Below are positions 1 to 9,044 of a DNA stretch of 64,000 nt, piece after piece. Location of the stretch: positions 62,001-126,000 of the forward strand of contig NZ_LFYT02000008.1 of the NCBI RefSeq assembly GCF_001270065.2, read 5' to 3'. The notes beneath the pieces were generated by a model. The model ran no database searches. It had not been told where the DNA came from and saw only the letters and a program-made list of their open reading frames with translations. Both the position numbers and the translations under genes were made by a program. The DNA comes from Limnohabitans planktonicus II-D5. GTDB taxonomy: Bacteria > Pseudomonadota > Gammaproteobacteria > Burkholderiales > Burkholderiaceae_C. Position 1 is the stretch's first letter. Each line of letters begins with the position of its first letter.

Positions 1-761
1 TCGAAGGCCAGCGCATCGATCACCTGAACAACGACGAAATGCGCCACATCCGGGGCCGCAAGATCGGGGCGATTTTTCAGGACCCGCTGACCTCGCTCAA
101 CCCGCTGTACTCCATCGGCAGGCAGCTGACCGAAACCATCTTGGCCCACCTGCCTGTGACGCCGCAGGAAGCACGCCAACGCGCCATCCAGCTGCTCAAG
201 GACACCGGCATTTCGGCCGCCGAAGAGCGCATTGACCATTACCCGCACCAGTTTTCGGGCGGCATGCGCCAGCGCGTGGTGATTGCTTTGGCCCTGGCGG
301 CTGAGCCGCAACTGATTGTGGCCGACGAGCCGACCACGGCGCTGGATGTGTCGATCCAGGCGCAGATCATCAGCTTGCTCAAAAAGGTCTGCAAAGACCG
401 GGGCGCTGCCGTCATGCTGATCACGCACGACATGGGCGTGATCGCCGAAACCTGTGACCGCGTGGCTGTGCTGTACGCCGGGCGCGTGGCCGAAATCGGC
501 CCTGTGCACCAGGTCATCAACCACCCGGCCCACCCTTACACCGCAGGCCTGATGGCCTCGATCCCCGACATGGACAGTGACCGCGAACGCCTGAACCAAA
601 TTGACGGCGCCATGCCCCGCCTGAACGCCATCCCGCAAGGCTGCGCCTTCAACCCGCGCTGCCCCAAAGCCTTTGACCGCTGCAGGCAAGACCGGCCCGA
701 CCTGGTCCAGGCTGGTGCCAACATGGCCGCTTGCTGGCTGCACGATGGGAGCGCCTCATGA
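1..761 (+). CDS. dppD: Oligopeptide/dipeptide ABC transporter ATP-binding protein, DppD-like (5' partial)
   Basis: The gene enters from the left edge; the reading frame is open from base 3 and 252 residues are visible. It is an ABC ATPase that powers peptide or related solute uptake from the cytoplasmic side of the inner membrane. The Walker A part lies before the window. What remains is the Q-loop (FQDPLTSLNP), the ABC signature (FSGGMRQR), Walker B (LIVADEPT) and the H-loop (ITHD). The C-terminal oligopeptide-transporter extension (CAFNPRCP) is typical of DppD/OppD. It overlaps the next gene by ATGA, so the two ATPases are translationally coupled. The substrate cannot be told from sequence. 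Confidence 0.93.
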   Translation, partial: EGQRIDHLNNDEMRHIRGRKIGAIFQDPLTSLNPLYSIGRQLTETILAHLPVTPQEARQRAIQLLKDTGISAAEERIDHYPHQFSGGMRQRVVIALALAAEPQLIVADEPTTALDVSIQAQIISLLKKVCKDRGAAVMLITHDMGVIAETCDRVAVLYAGRVAEIGPVHQVINHPAHPYTAGLMASIPDMDSDRERLNQIDGAMPRLNAIPQGCAFNPRCPKAFDRCRQDRPDLVQAGANMAACWLHDGSAS

Positions 762-1753
762 GCGAACACAAGACGCAGCCCTTGGTCGTAGCGCATGACC
801 TGGCCAAAACCTTTGACGTCTCGGCCCCGTGGCTCAACCGCGTGATCGAGCGCAAGCCGCGTCAACTGCTCAATGCCGTGGATGGCGTGAGCTTCGAGAT
901 CGAGCGCGGCAAAACCCTCGCCCTCGTGGGCGAGTCCGGTTGCGGCAAAAGCACCGTGGCCCGCTTGCTGGTGGGCTTGTACGAGCCCACACGCGGCGGC
1001 CTGACCTTCGATGGTCAAGACGCGCACGCCGCTTTCAAATCGAACGATGCCAAGGCCATGCGCCAGCGCATCCAGATGATTTTCCAAGACCCCTATGCCA
1101 GCCTGAACCCGCGCTGGACGGTGGACAACATCATTGGCGAGCCGCTCAAAGAGCACGGCCTGATCAGCGACGCCGAAGAGCTCAAAGCCCGTGTGGCCGA
1201 ATTGCTCAAGTCGGTGGGCCTGTCGCCGCTTGACATGGTCAAGTACCCGCACCAGTTCTCGGGCGGGCAGCGTCAACGCATCTCGATCGCCCGTGCCCTG
1301 GCCACCGCGCCCGAGTTTCTGGTGTGCGACGAGCCGACCTCGGCGCTCGATGTGAGCGTGCAGGCGCAGGTGCTCAACATCATGAAAGACCTGCAGCGCG
1401 AGCGCGGTTTGACGTATCTGTTCATCAGTCACAACCTGGCCGTGGTGCGCCATGTGAGCGACCAGGTGGGCGTGATGTATTTGGGCCGACTGGTGGAGCT
1501 GGCCGACAAACACACGCTGTTTGGCAACCCGCAGCACCCCTACACCAAGATGCTGCTGGACGCGATTCCCAAAATGCACGACACCGGCCGCGCCCGCACC
1601 CCGGTGCAAGGCGAAGTGCCCAACCCGCTCAACCCGCCCAGCGGCTGCACCTTCCACCCCCGCTGCCCGCAAGCCACCGATATCTGCAGGTCAGAGCGCC
1701 CGCCCTTGCGCGAGCTCAGAGGGATCAAAATCGCTTGTCATGCTGTAAATTGA
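758..1753 (+). CDS. dppF: Oligopeptide/dipeptide ABC transporter ATP-binding protein, DppF-like
   Basis: This is the second ATPase of the peptide-type importer (331 residues), expected to pair with the upstream DppD-like subunit under the permeases. It shows Walker A (GESGCGKST), Q-loop ([10 protein letters not shown]), signature (FSGGQRQR), Walker B ([11 protein letters not shown]) and H-loop (SHNL), then the C-terminal CTFHPRCP extension of the Opp/Dpp family. I chose the ATG at 758 because it overlaps the previous stop as ATGA; an in-frame upstream codon at 731 would put 10 more residues inside dppD. The binding-protein gene follows 82 bases later in the same direction. Confidence 0.94.
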   Translation: MSEHKTQPLVVAHDLAKTFDVSAPWLNRVIERKPRQLLNAVDGVSFEIERGKTLALVGESGCGKSTVARLLVGLYEPTRGGLTFDGQDAHAAFKSNDAKAMRQRIQMIFQDPYASLNPRWTVDNIIGEPLKEHGLISDAEELKARVAELLKSVGLSPLDMVKYPHQFSGGQRQRISIARALATAPEFLVCDEPTSALDVSVQAQVLNIMKDLQRERGLTYLFISHNLAVVRHVSDQVGVMYLGRLVELADKHTLFGNPQHPYTKMLLDAIPKMHDTGRARTPVQGEVPNPLNPPSGCTFHPRCPQATDICRSERPPLRELRGIKIACHAVN

Positions 1754-1835
1754 AGTAAGTATTTGTTTGAATTTGAATTATTTAATAAATCTAAATCACT
1801 CAAACTAACTAAAATTGCACCATTACGAGGTGCAT

Positions 1836-3440
1836 ATGCAACATTTACGCAAGCTGAGTTTGACTGAACATACCGTGTATGTGGGGCTGGTGGCATTGGC
1901 ATTATGTTTCACCGCCCCTTCAGCGTGGTCAAAAACGGTGCGATGGACGGGTGCCAGTGACATCACGACTTGGGATATTCATTCCCAAATCAATGGCTTT
2001 CAAAATGGCGCGCATGCTGCGGTCTACGAGTCATTGGTGTATTTCAATTCACGGACTTTCAAGCCGGAACCCATGCTGGCCACCGGCTGGAAAATGGTGA
2101 CACCTTTGCAATGGCGCTTTACCCTGCGTCAGGGTGTCAAGTTCCATGATGGTTCCGATTTCACAGCGGATGACGTGGTGTATTCCTTGCGACGTGCAAC
2201 GGCCAAGACATCTACCTTCACAGCGCAAATGGGCAGCATCTCCAAAGTGGAGAAAGTAGACAATTTCACCGTCGATGTCTTCACGAAGGCACCTGACCCC
2301 GTGTTGTTGGCCCAGCTCACTGAATTGCGCATCATGAGCAAAGCCTGGGCCCAGGCCAATGACTCCGTTGAGCCCAAAGACATCAATACCAACCAGGACA
2401 CGGCGTCACACCGTCAAACCAACGGGACGGGGCCCTACATCCTCAAGGAATGGGTGCCACGTCAAAAATTCATCCTGGTGAAAAACCCCAAGTGGTGGGG
2501 CAAGATGGAAGGCAATGTCACTGAGATTGTGTACACCCCCATTCGCTCAGACACCGCCCGCATCAACGCTTTGCAAGAGCAAACCGTGGATGTGGTGCAA
2601 GACCCGAACCCGCAAGATCTTTACAGGCTGCAAAAAAATGATGATCTGAAAGTGGTCGCGGGTCCGGAGTTTCGAACCATCATGCTGGGCATGGACCAGT
2701 TCAGAACGGAATTGATTGGCTCCAGTGTCAAGGGCAAGAACCCGCTGAAGGACTTGCGGGTGCGGCGAGCACTTTACCAGGCCATTGACATGGCTTCCTT
2801 GCACGAGATCATCATGCGCAAGCAATCCCAAAATACCGGAGCTTTGGTGTCACCCCAAATCAATGGCTGGACCGAGAAGCTGCATGCTCGCCAGCCATAT
2901 TCCCAGGACAGCGCCAAAAAACTGTTGACTCAGGCTGGTTATGCAGAGGGTTTCACGGTGGATTTCGCCTGTTCGAGTGGCCGCTATGTCAACGACAGTG
3001 AAATTTGCCAGGCCATCTCAGGCATGTGGGCCAAGGTGGGCATCAAAGCCCGGTTGCGGATCATCAATGCGCCGCTTTACCTGCCCATGATGCAGCGTTA
3101 CGAGGCCAGCATTTATTTGATCGGCTGGGGCGTGCCCACGTTTGATGCTTTGTACACCTTGCAATCTCTTGTTCGTACAAGCGGCAAAGGTGGGGACGGC
3201 AACTACAACTTGGGCCGTTACAGCAATCCGGCTTTGGATCATTTCATTGATCGCGCCAAAACCGAGTCCGACCCCATCACTCGTACCCGTTTGTTGACGA
3301 CCGCTTTGCAGTTGCAAAGCGACGATGTGGCCATGATTCCCCTGCACAATCAGCTCATTTCATGGGCGATGGCCAAAAACATCAATGTCGTTTTCCGGCC
3401 TGACAACCGCATCGACTGGCATTTGGTTCGGGTGGATTGA
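1836..3440 (+). CDS. ABC transporter substrate-binding protein, peptide/nickel family (SBP_bac_5)
   Basis: This is a periplasmic solute receptor of the DppA/OppA class, 534 residues. The ATG at 1836 follows an ACGAGG ribosome site; a TTG at 1815 is less likely. The N-terminus is a signal peptide (charged start, hydrophobic run, cleavage near APSAWS-KT). The body has the usual family landmarks, including an early TWDIHSQ segment and the LRQGVKFHDGSDFTADDVVYS block. It lies directly downstream of the two ATPases, so it is probably their receptor. The AT-rich 1754-1835 spacer has a weak promoter-like pair (TTGTTT near 1763, TAAATC near 1786), so it may also be transcribed separately. Ligand unknown. 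Confidence 0.88.
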   Translation: MQHLRKLSLTEHTVYVGLVALALCFTAPSAWSKTVRWTGASDITTWDIHSQINGFQNGAHAAVYESLVYFNSRTFKPEPMLATGWKMVTPLQWRFTLRQGVKFHDGSDFTADDVVYSLRRATAKTSTFTAQMGSISKVEKVDNFTVDVFTKAPDPVLLAQLTELRIMSKAWAQANDSVEPKDINTNQDTASHRQTNGTGPYILKEWVPRQKFILVKNPKWWGKMEGNVTEIVYTPIRSDTARINALQEQTVDVVQDPNPQDLYRLQKNDDLKVVAGPEFRTIMLGMDQFRTELIGSSVKGKNPLKDLRVRRALYQAIDMASLHEIIMRKQSQNTGALVSPQINGWTEKLHARQPYSQDSAKKLLTQAGYAEGFTVDFACSSGRYVNDSEICQAISGMWAKVGIKARLRIINAPLYLPMMQRYEASIYLIGWGVPTFDALYTLQSLVRTSGKGGDGNYNLGRYSNPALDHFIDRAKTESDPITRTRLLTTALQLQSDDVAMIPLHNQLISWAMAKNINVVFRPDNRIDWHLVRVD

Positions 3441-3549
3441 TGGCCATGTCAGCAGCAAGCCCTGGCTGTCCAAGCTGACCTGCATCAAACCCTTGAGCGT
3501 TCAAGAACAGAATGACCATCAAGGTCATGCAGGTGGCATCTTGAAGTGC

Positions 3550-4524
3550 TCACTGCGGCGTGATGCCCGCTTTTTGAATCACCTCACGCCAGCGCTTGAT
3601 GTCGCTGTCCAGCAGTTGTGACAATTGAGCAGGGGTGCTGGATTTGGCTTGGACGTTGAAGCTGGCCATGCGCTGGACCAACTCGGGCTGCGAAAGCACT
3701 TTGCCCAGTTCCAGGTTCAGGCGATCCACGATGAACTTCGGTGTTTTTGCGGGGGCAGCCAAGGCGTTCCAGGAGGACACGTTGAATTGGCTCAGGCCGG
3801 GCATCTCGCGAACCGTGGGCACTTGGGGCATGTCTTTGGGGCGGCTCTCACCCATCACCCCCAGCAATCGCACGGTCTTGGCACTGATTTGTGGTTTGAG
3901 CGGGCCCAGAATTTCTACCGCAGCATCAATTTGACCGCCGCGCAATCCGTTCAGAACCGCAGGTGTGCCGTTGTAGGGAATCACTTGCGCCAGCAGATTG
4001 CCCTGGCTGCGCAGCAATTCAGCGGCCAAGTGCTGTGTGCTGCCCACGTTGATGGTTCCAATGTTCAGCTTGCCGGGGTGAGCACGCCCAAACTCGATCA
4101 AGTCGCTCAGGTTTTTGTGGGGCGAAGACTCGGGCACCACCACCGCCAAGTCAAACATACCGAGCAATGACACGGGGGCAAAGTCGCTGCGTGGGTTGAA
4201 GGGCAGGTTTTTGAACAAACTTGCACTGACGGCGGTGCCGTTGGACATCAGAAGCAGCGTGTAGCCGTCAGGCTCTGCTTGGGTCACCAATTCAGCCGCG
4301 ACAATGCCGCCTGCACCGGGGCGGTTGTCAATCAACACGGGCTGGCCCAGGCTTTCGGAGAGTTTTTGAGCCACGGCCCGCGCTGTCAGATCGGCCACGC
4401 CACCAGCACCAAATGGCACGATGATCTTGATGGGTTTGACTGGGAACTGGGTTTGCGCTTGGGCACCATTCATAGTGAGCGCAGCAAAACAAAGGGTTTG
4501 TAGCCAAAGGCGGCGATGAAACAT
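3550..4524 (-). CDS. Bug-family tripartite tricarboxylate transporter substrate-binding protein (TctC-like)
   Basis: A periplasmic extracytoplasmic receptor of the Bug family, which is greatly expanded in Burkholderiales. It has 324 residues with a signal peptide ending near GAQAQ, followed by the family's FPVKPIKIIVPFGAGG strand and DNRPGAGG loop. The ATG at 4524 is preceded by GAGGGA at 6 bases, better than a longer start at 4599. No TctA/TctB membrane subunits are adjacent, so it is an orphan receptor, as most Bug proteins are. It is convergent with the peptide-binding protein gene. Ligand (a carboxylate is usual) cannot be inferred. Confidence 0.9.
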   Translation of the reverse strand: MFHRRLWLQTLCFAALTMNGAQAQTQFPVKPIKIIVPFGAGGVADLTARAVAQKLSESLGQPVLIDNRPGAGGIVAAELVTQAEPDGYTLLLMSNGTAVSASLFKNLPFNPRSDFAPVSLLGMFDLAVVVPESSPHKNLSDLIEFGRAHPGKLNIGTINVGSTQHLAAELLRSQGNLLAQVIPYNGTPAVLNGLRGGQIDAAVEILGPLKPQISAKTVRLLGVMGESRPKDMPQVPTVREMPGLSQFNVSSWNALAAPAKTPKFIVDRLNLELGKVLSQPELVQRMASFNVQAKSSTPAQLSQLLDSDIKRWREVIQKAGITPQ

Positions 4525-4620
4525 TGAAAATCCCTCAAAATTCACAAAATTATGCATGCATGTCAGAATGCAAGGGCATATAAATGGCTGGTTTTTCACG
4601 CATCTATTGACGGAACTTTC

Positions 4621-5418
4621 ATGGCATCAAGATGGTTTTGGGGGCGCTTGGTTTTCACGGGGAGCCTGCTTTTTGCGCTTTGGGGATGCAGCACCATTGA
4701 TGCGCCTGGCAGAAGTGATGCCAAAATTCCGCAGCCCACTCAGGGCGTCTTGCACTTCACGCCCGATGCCAGTGTCCGCTGGGAAAAAGTGCAGTTGCCC
4801 GGCAAACTGCGCACGGCATTCAGGCTGGAGAGACATCAAAATCGGCCTGCGGTGCAGGCGCAAGCCGAATCTTCTGCCAGCCTGTTGAGGCAGCGCCTGA
4901 ATCTGCCGCCTGATCAGTTGGGGCGTTTACAGTTTCAATGGCAAGTGGAGAACCTGATAGCGGGCGCTGACATGGCGCAGCGCGAAGCAGAAGATTCCCC
5001 GGTACGTTTGATTCTGACGTTTGACGGTGACCGCAGTCGGTTTTCTGGCAAAAACGCCATGCTCAGCGAATTGACCCAAGCTTTAACGGGCGAACCGCTG
5101 CCTTATGCCACGCTGATGTACGTCTGGTGCAACCAGCGCCCTGTGGAGTCGGTGATCAACAACCCACGCAGCGACCGCATCCGCAAGCTGGTGGTCGAGT
5201 CAGGTGGCAAGCGTCTCAAACAATGGTTGCTGTATGAGCGCGATATACGTGCCGACTTTGAAAAAGCCTTTGGCGAAGCGCCTGGCGCACTCCTCAATCT
5301 GGCCATCATGACCGACAGTGACAACACGCGCAGCAGTGTGCGGGCATGGTACGGAGACATCCGCTTGATGGCCCCCAACCAAGTGGCGGACACGGCGCCA
5401 TGGCTAAAGCGCCCGTGA
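4621..5418 (+). CDS. DUF3047 domain lipoprotein
   Basis: A predicted lipoprotein of 265 residues: hydrophobic signal followed by the lipobox LWGC, then a beta-rich domain matching DUF3047 (blocks such as FQWQVENLIAGADM, RLILTFDGDRSRF and YATLMYVWCN). The function of DUF3047 is not known. I started at 4621 because the lipoprotein signal begins there; an upstream in-frame ATG at 4552 would add a non-signal-like leader. It is divergent from the Bug gene. Downstream is the MITE-like repeat. Confidence 0.8.
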   Translation: MASRWFWGRLVFTGSLLFALWGCSTIDAPGRSDAKIPQPTQGVLHFTPDASVRWEKVQLPGKLRTAFRLERHQNRPAVQAQAESSASLLRQRLNLPPDQLGRLQFQWQVENLIAGADMAQREAEDSPVRLILTFDGDRSRFSGKNAMLSELTQALTGEPLPYATLMYVWCNQRPVESVINNPRSDRIRKLVVESGGKRLKQWLLYERDIRADFEKAFGEAPGALLNLAIMTDSDNTRSSVRAWYGDIRLMAPNQVADTAPWLKRP

Positions 5419-5491
5419 ATCGCACGCAATAACTCATTCGAGACCTGCACCGCCGTTGGGGCACAGCACAAAACACCCGAAGTCGCCTCCA

Positions 5492-5656
5492 ATTGATCCG
5501 GCACCCTGAAGTTTGAAATGTATGAGAAATGTCATCTCGCAGGTCGCCACTCGCAGAGTCCGACATGATGGGATAGGGCGCAGGCCTATGTCGGTGTCTT
5601 CGACCGCCGACACACAACATCTTTGAGCATTGAAAACTTCACAGGGCTTAATCAAT
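5492..5656. mobile_element. MITE-like element, copy 1 (165 bp)
   Basis: A non-coding element bounded by ATTGAT...ATCAAT with longer imperfect terminal inverted repeats (left CCCTGAAGTTT, right AACTTCACAGGG). A second copy lies at 14817-14980 and is similar along its whole length, including the shared inner TTTGAGCATTGAAAAC segment near the right end. The centre carries the GTCGG/CCGAC hairpin module found elsewhere in the window. A CA dinucleotide flanks both sides, which may be a short target duplication. No transposase is encoded, so mobility would need a partner in trans. It sits between the DUF3047 gene and the ybeY stop codon. Confidence 0.72.
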
Positions 5657-5658
5657 CA

Positions 5659-6114
5659 TCAGCGGTAAGGGTTCTTCAAGCCCAGTCCCGCCAAAATGGC
5701 CACCTCATAGGCCTCCATCTCTTCGGCGTCGGCGGTACTGGTCTCATGGTCCCAGCCTTGCGCGTGCAGCGTGCCGTGCACCAGCAAATGCGCGTAATGC
5801 GCGGCCAACGTTTTGCCTTGTTCTTTGGCCTCACGCGCCACCACCGGTGCGCACAGCACCAAATCGGCCATCACCACAGGTTCCTGCTCGTAATCAAAGG
5901 TCAGCACATTGGTGGCGTAGTCTTTTTTGCGGTAGCTCTTGTTCAGTTCGCGGCCTTCTTCTTCGCCCACGATGCGCACCGTGATTTCGGCGTCATCGGC
6001 CAGGGCGTGGCGAATGGCACGGGCCACTGCGTGGCGGGGCAGGGCGGCGCGGTGGCGGGCTGCATAGGGAATGTCGCCAAATTGCAAGGACAGCTGGAGT
6101 TTTTGGAGGGCCAT
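5659..6114 (-). CDS. ybeY: Endoribonuclease YbeY (rRNA maturation factor)
   Basis: YbeY is a zinc-dependent single-strand endoribonuclease needed for 16S rRNA 3' end maturation and ribosome quality control. The protein (151 residues from the ATG at 6114) carries the metal-binding [15 protein letters not shown] motif (H-x3-H-x5-H) and the conserved [19 protein letters not shown] block. A TTG at 6138, overlapping the ybeZ stop, is a possible coupled start; neither has a clear Shine-Dalgarno. It follows ybeZ directly, the usual ybeZ-ybeY order. Confidence 0.95.
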   Translation of the reverse strand: MALQKLQLSLQFGDIPYAARHRAALPRHAVARAIRHALADDAEITVRIVGEEEGRELNKSYRKKDYATNVLTFDYEQEPVVMADLVLCAPVVAREAKEQGKTLAAHYAHLLVHGTLHAQGWDHETSTADAEEMEAYEVAILAGLGLKNPYR

Positions 6115-6134
6115 GGGCGTGCTGGATTCAGAAT

Positions 6135-7115
6135 TCAATCGTCGGTGGGCAAAGGCTTGCGGCGGGTGGTGACACCTGCCCGCATGGCGGCGCTGCCTTG
6201 CGCGTCGTAGGCGTCCACAATGCGGGCCACCAGCGGGTGACGCACCACGTCGGCACTCGAAAAGCGCGTGAAAGCAATGCCCTTGACGCGCTTCAAGACC
6301 CGCTCGGCGTCGATCAGCCCGCTCAGCTGGCCTTTGGGCAAGTCAATCTGGCTCACATCGCCCGTGACCACGGCTTTGGCGCCAAAGCCGATGCGGGTCA
6401 GGAACATCTTCATCTGTTCGGTGCTGGTGTTTTGTGCCTCGTCCAGAATCACAAAGGCGTTGTTCAGCGTGCGCCCGCGCATGAAGGCCAGCGGTGCGAT
6501 CTCGATCGCGTTGCGCTCAAAGGCTTTTTGCACCTTGTCGTAGCCCATCAGGTCGTAGAGCGCGTCGTAAAGCGGGCGTAAATACGGGTCCACTTTTTGT
6601 GACAGGTCACCCGGCAAGAAGCCCAGTCGCTCGCCCGCTTCGACGGCCGGGCGCGTGAGCACAATGCGTTGCACGCTGCTGCGCTCCAGTGCATCCACCG
6701 CGCAAGCCACGGCCAGATAGGTCTTGCCGGTGCCAGCCGGGCCGATGCCAAAGGTGATGTCGTGGTTGGCGATGCTCTCCAGATAGGCAGCCTGCACCGG
6801 GGTGCGGGCCTTCAGGTCGGCGCGGCGGGTTTGCAAGGCGGGCAGGTCGGCTTCTTCGCCCCCGCTGTCGCCCACCAGCATGAGCTGCACCATGTCGGGC
6901 GCAATCGGGCGGTCTGCGCGTTCGTAGATCGCCTGCAAAATCTCCATCGCCCGCAGCGCCACGGCCTTGGGGCCGTCCACCTTGAACTGCTCGTGACGGT
7001 GGGCGATGCTCACCTGCAGGCCCGCCTCGATGGTGCGCAGGTGCGCATCCATGGGGCCGCACAGGTGCGACAGGCGGGTGTTGTTGTGCGGCGTGAAGGT
7101 GTGTCTGACGATCAA
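6135..7115 (-). CDS. ybeZ: PhoH-family ATPase YbeZ
   Basis: A cytoplasmic PhoH-type P-loop NTPase that is linked genetically and physically to YbeY. It has an N-terminal region ([14 protein letters not shown]...[13 protein letters not shown]) and a PhoH domain with Walker [12 protein letters not shown] and Walker B ILDEAQN. The start is uncertain. Alignment from memory to the family suggests a TTG at 7115 (M-I-V-R-H-T-F-T-P); the open frame runs on to 7235, which would overlap ruvA on the other strand. It is divergent from ruvA with about 85 bases between the proposed starts. Confidence 0.9.
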   Translation of the reverse strand: MIVRHTFTPHNNTRLSHLCGPMDAHLRTIEAGLQVSIAHRHEQFKVDGPKAVALRAMEILQAIYERADRPIAPDMVQLMLVGDSGGEEADLPALQTRRADLKARTPVQAAYLESIANHDITFGIGPAGTGKTYLAVACAVDALERSSVQRIVLTRPAVEAGERLGFLPGDLSQKVDPYLRPLYDALYDLMGYDKVQKAFERNAIEIAPLAFMRGRTLNNAFVILDEAQNTSTEQMKMFLTRIGFGAKAVVTGDVSQIDLPKGQLSGLIDAERVLKRVKGIAFTRFSSADVVRHPLVARIVDAYDAQGSAAMRAGVTTRRKPLPTDD

Positions 7116-7200
7116 GTTGATAATCCTGAATGGGCGCGGTGACGAGTGGTCGAAAACCGTGCATTTTCCCCCATGATAGGCATTTGAAGGCACCCTCTCC

Positions 7201-7776
7201 ATGATTGGCAAACTCACCGGCATCCTGAGCGACAAAAACCCACCCGAGGTGGTGGTGGACTGCCACGGCGTGGGCTACGAGGTGAATGTGCCCATGAGCA
7301 CCTTCTACAACTTGCCGGCCACGGGCGAAAAAGTCACCTTGGTCACGCACTTTGTGGTGCGCGAAGACGCGCAAATCCTGTATGGCTTTGCTACCCTGAG
7401 CGAACGCGAAGCCTTTCGTCAGTTGATCAAAATTTCCGGCGTCGGCCCCCGCACGGCCCTGAGCGTGCTGTCAGGCATGAGCGTGACCGATCTGTCCCAA
7501 GCCATCACCACGCAAGAAGTCGGGCGGCTGGTCAAAGTGCCCGGCATCGGCAAGAAAACCGCCGAGCGTTTGCTGCTCGAACTCAAAGGCAAACTGGGCG
7601 GCGACATCGGCGGCTTGTTTGCCGTACACACCCCCGACGCGCAAAGCGACATCCAGCAAGCCTTGCTGGCGCTGGGCTACAGCGACAAGGAAGCCGCTGC
7701 GGCCCTGAAGAGCCTGCCCGTGGACGTGGGTGTGAGCGAGGGCATCAAGCTGGCGCTCAAGGCCTTGAACAAATGA
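7201..7776 (+). CDS. ruvA: Holliday junction branch migration protein RuvA
   Basis: RuvA binds four-way junctions and loads the RuvB motor for branch migration in recombinational repair. The 191-residue product has the usual length and opens with MIGKLTGIL. It has the helix-hairpin-helix repeats ([14 protein letters not shown] and [17 protein letters not shown]) and a C-terminal RuvB-binding domain after a flexible linker (residues about 140-191). The ATG at 7201 is the only sensible start. ruvB begins 14 bases after the stop, so the two form an operon. Confidence 0.98.
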   Translation: MIGKLTGILSDKNPPEVVVDCHGVGYEVNVPMSTFYNLPATGEKVTLVTHFVVREDAQILYGFATLSEREAFRQLIKISGVGPRTALSVLSGMSVTDLSQAITTQEVGRLVKVPGIGKKTAERLLLELKGKLGGDIGGLFAVHTPDAQSDIQQALLALGYSDKEAAAALKSLPVDVGVSEGIKLALKALNK

Positions 7777-7790
7777 AGATGAACTGAGCC

Positions 7791-8837
7791 ATGAGCATCC
7801 GCACCGACGACTTCGCCCCCCAGCCCGAACCCCGGGTCATTTCCGCGGCCCCAGTGTCCCACCAAGAAGAGGCCATTGAGCGCGCCCTGCGCCCCAAGCT
7901 GCTCGATGAATATGTTGGGCAAGTGAAAGTGCGTGAGCAGCTGGAGATTTTCATCAGCGCCGCCAAGATGCGCGAGGAGCCGCTGGACCATGTGCTGCTG
8001 TTTGGCCCGCCCGGTCTGGGCAAGACCACGCTGAGTCACATCATTGCCGCCGAGTTGGGCGTGAACCTGCGCCAGACCAGTGGCCCTGTGCTCGAAAAGC
8101 CCAAGGACCTGGCCGCGCTGCTCACCAATCTGGAGCGCAACGATGTGCTTTTCATTGACGAAATCCACCGCCTCTCGCCCGTGGTCGAAGAGATTTTGTA
8201 TCCGGCGCTCGAGGACTATCAGATCGACATCATGATCGGCGAAGGCCCGGCGGCGCGGTCCATCAAGTTGGACCTGCAGCCTTTCACGCTGGTGGGTGCG
8301 ACCACACGGGCGGGCATGCTCACCAACCCCTTGCGCGACCGCTTTGGCATCGTGTCGCGCCTGGAGTTCTACACCCCCGAAGAGCTGACCCGCATCGTGA
8401 CCCGCAGTGCCGGGCTGCTCAAAGCCCCGATTGACCCCGAAGGCTCGTTCGAGATCGCCCGCCGCTCACGCGGCACGCCGCGCATTGCCAACCGCTTGCT
8501 GCGCCGGGTGCGCGACTATGCGGATGTGAAGGGTGACGGCACCATCCACAAGGCCATCTCGCAAAAAGCCCTGGTCATGCTGGACGTGGACCCGGAAGGC
8601 TTTGACCTGATGGACCGCAAACTGCTGGAAGCGGTGATCCACCGTTTTGACGGCGGGCCTGTGGGGCTGGACAACATCGCCGCCAGCATTGGCGAAGAGC
8701 GCGACACCATAGAAGACGTGATCGAGCCGTATTTGATCCAGCAAGGCTATTTGCAGCGCACCCCGCGTGGGCGCATCGCCACACTGGCGGCCTTCAAGCA
8801 TTTAGGCGTCACGCCGCCCAAGTCATTTGGGCAGTGA
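7791..8837 (+). CDS. ruvB: Holliday junction branch migration ATPase RuvB
   Basis: RuvB is the AAA+ hexameric motor that drives branch migration with RuvA. The 348-residue product shows Walker A ([10 protein letters not shown]), Walker B (LFIDEIHRL), sensor 1 (GATTRAG), the arginine finger region (PLRDRFGIV) and a C-terminal winged-helix domain ending in [16 protein letters not shown]. Length and motifs are complete. The 207 bases between its stop and phoX hold only two short copies of CAGCCAGCGGCAAA (near 8950 and 8963) and no gene. Confidence 0.98.
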   Translation: MSIRTDDFAPQPEPRVISAAPVSHQEEAIERALRPKLLDEYVGQVKVREQLEIFISAAKMREEPLDHVLLFGPPGLGKTTLSHIIAAELGVNLRQTSGPVLEKPKDLAALLTNLERNDVLFIDEIHRLSPVVEEILYPALEDYQIDIMIGEGPAARSIKLDLQPFTLVGATTRAGMLTNPLRDRFGIVSRLEFYTPEELTRIVTRSAGLLKAPIDPEGSFEIARRSRGTPRIANRLLRRVRDYADVKGDGTIHKAISQKALVMLDVDPEGFDLMDRKLLEAVIHRFDGGPVGLDNIAASIGEERDTIEDVIEPYLIQQGYLQRTPRGRIATLAAFKHLGVTPPKSFGQ

Positions 8838-9044
8838 AGCGCTTGATGCCTTGAAAAACCACACTGAGTCTGGATGTGGTGGGGCAACAGCTCGCCCCAT
8901 GGTTGAGGCCTTGGCTGCGCCACCCACATTGAACCGATCAGACCCACAGCCAGCGGCAAACAGCCAGCGGCAAAAAATGCCCCTGTGAATGGGGGCACTT
9001 TGAGTGCCGAACGCAGCCTCACCGAGGCGCGTGTTTCTTGCGGC

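Noticed and set aside
536-1672. 378-codon open frame on the minus strand
   Set aside because: It is antisense to dppD/dppF, both of which have full ABC motifs.
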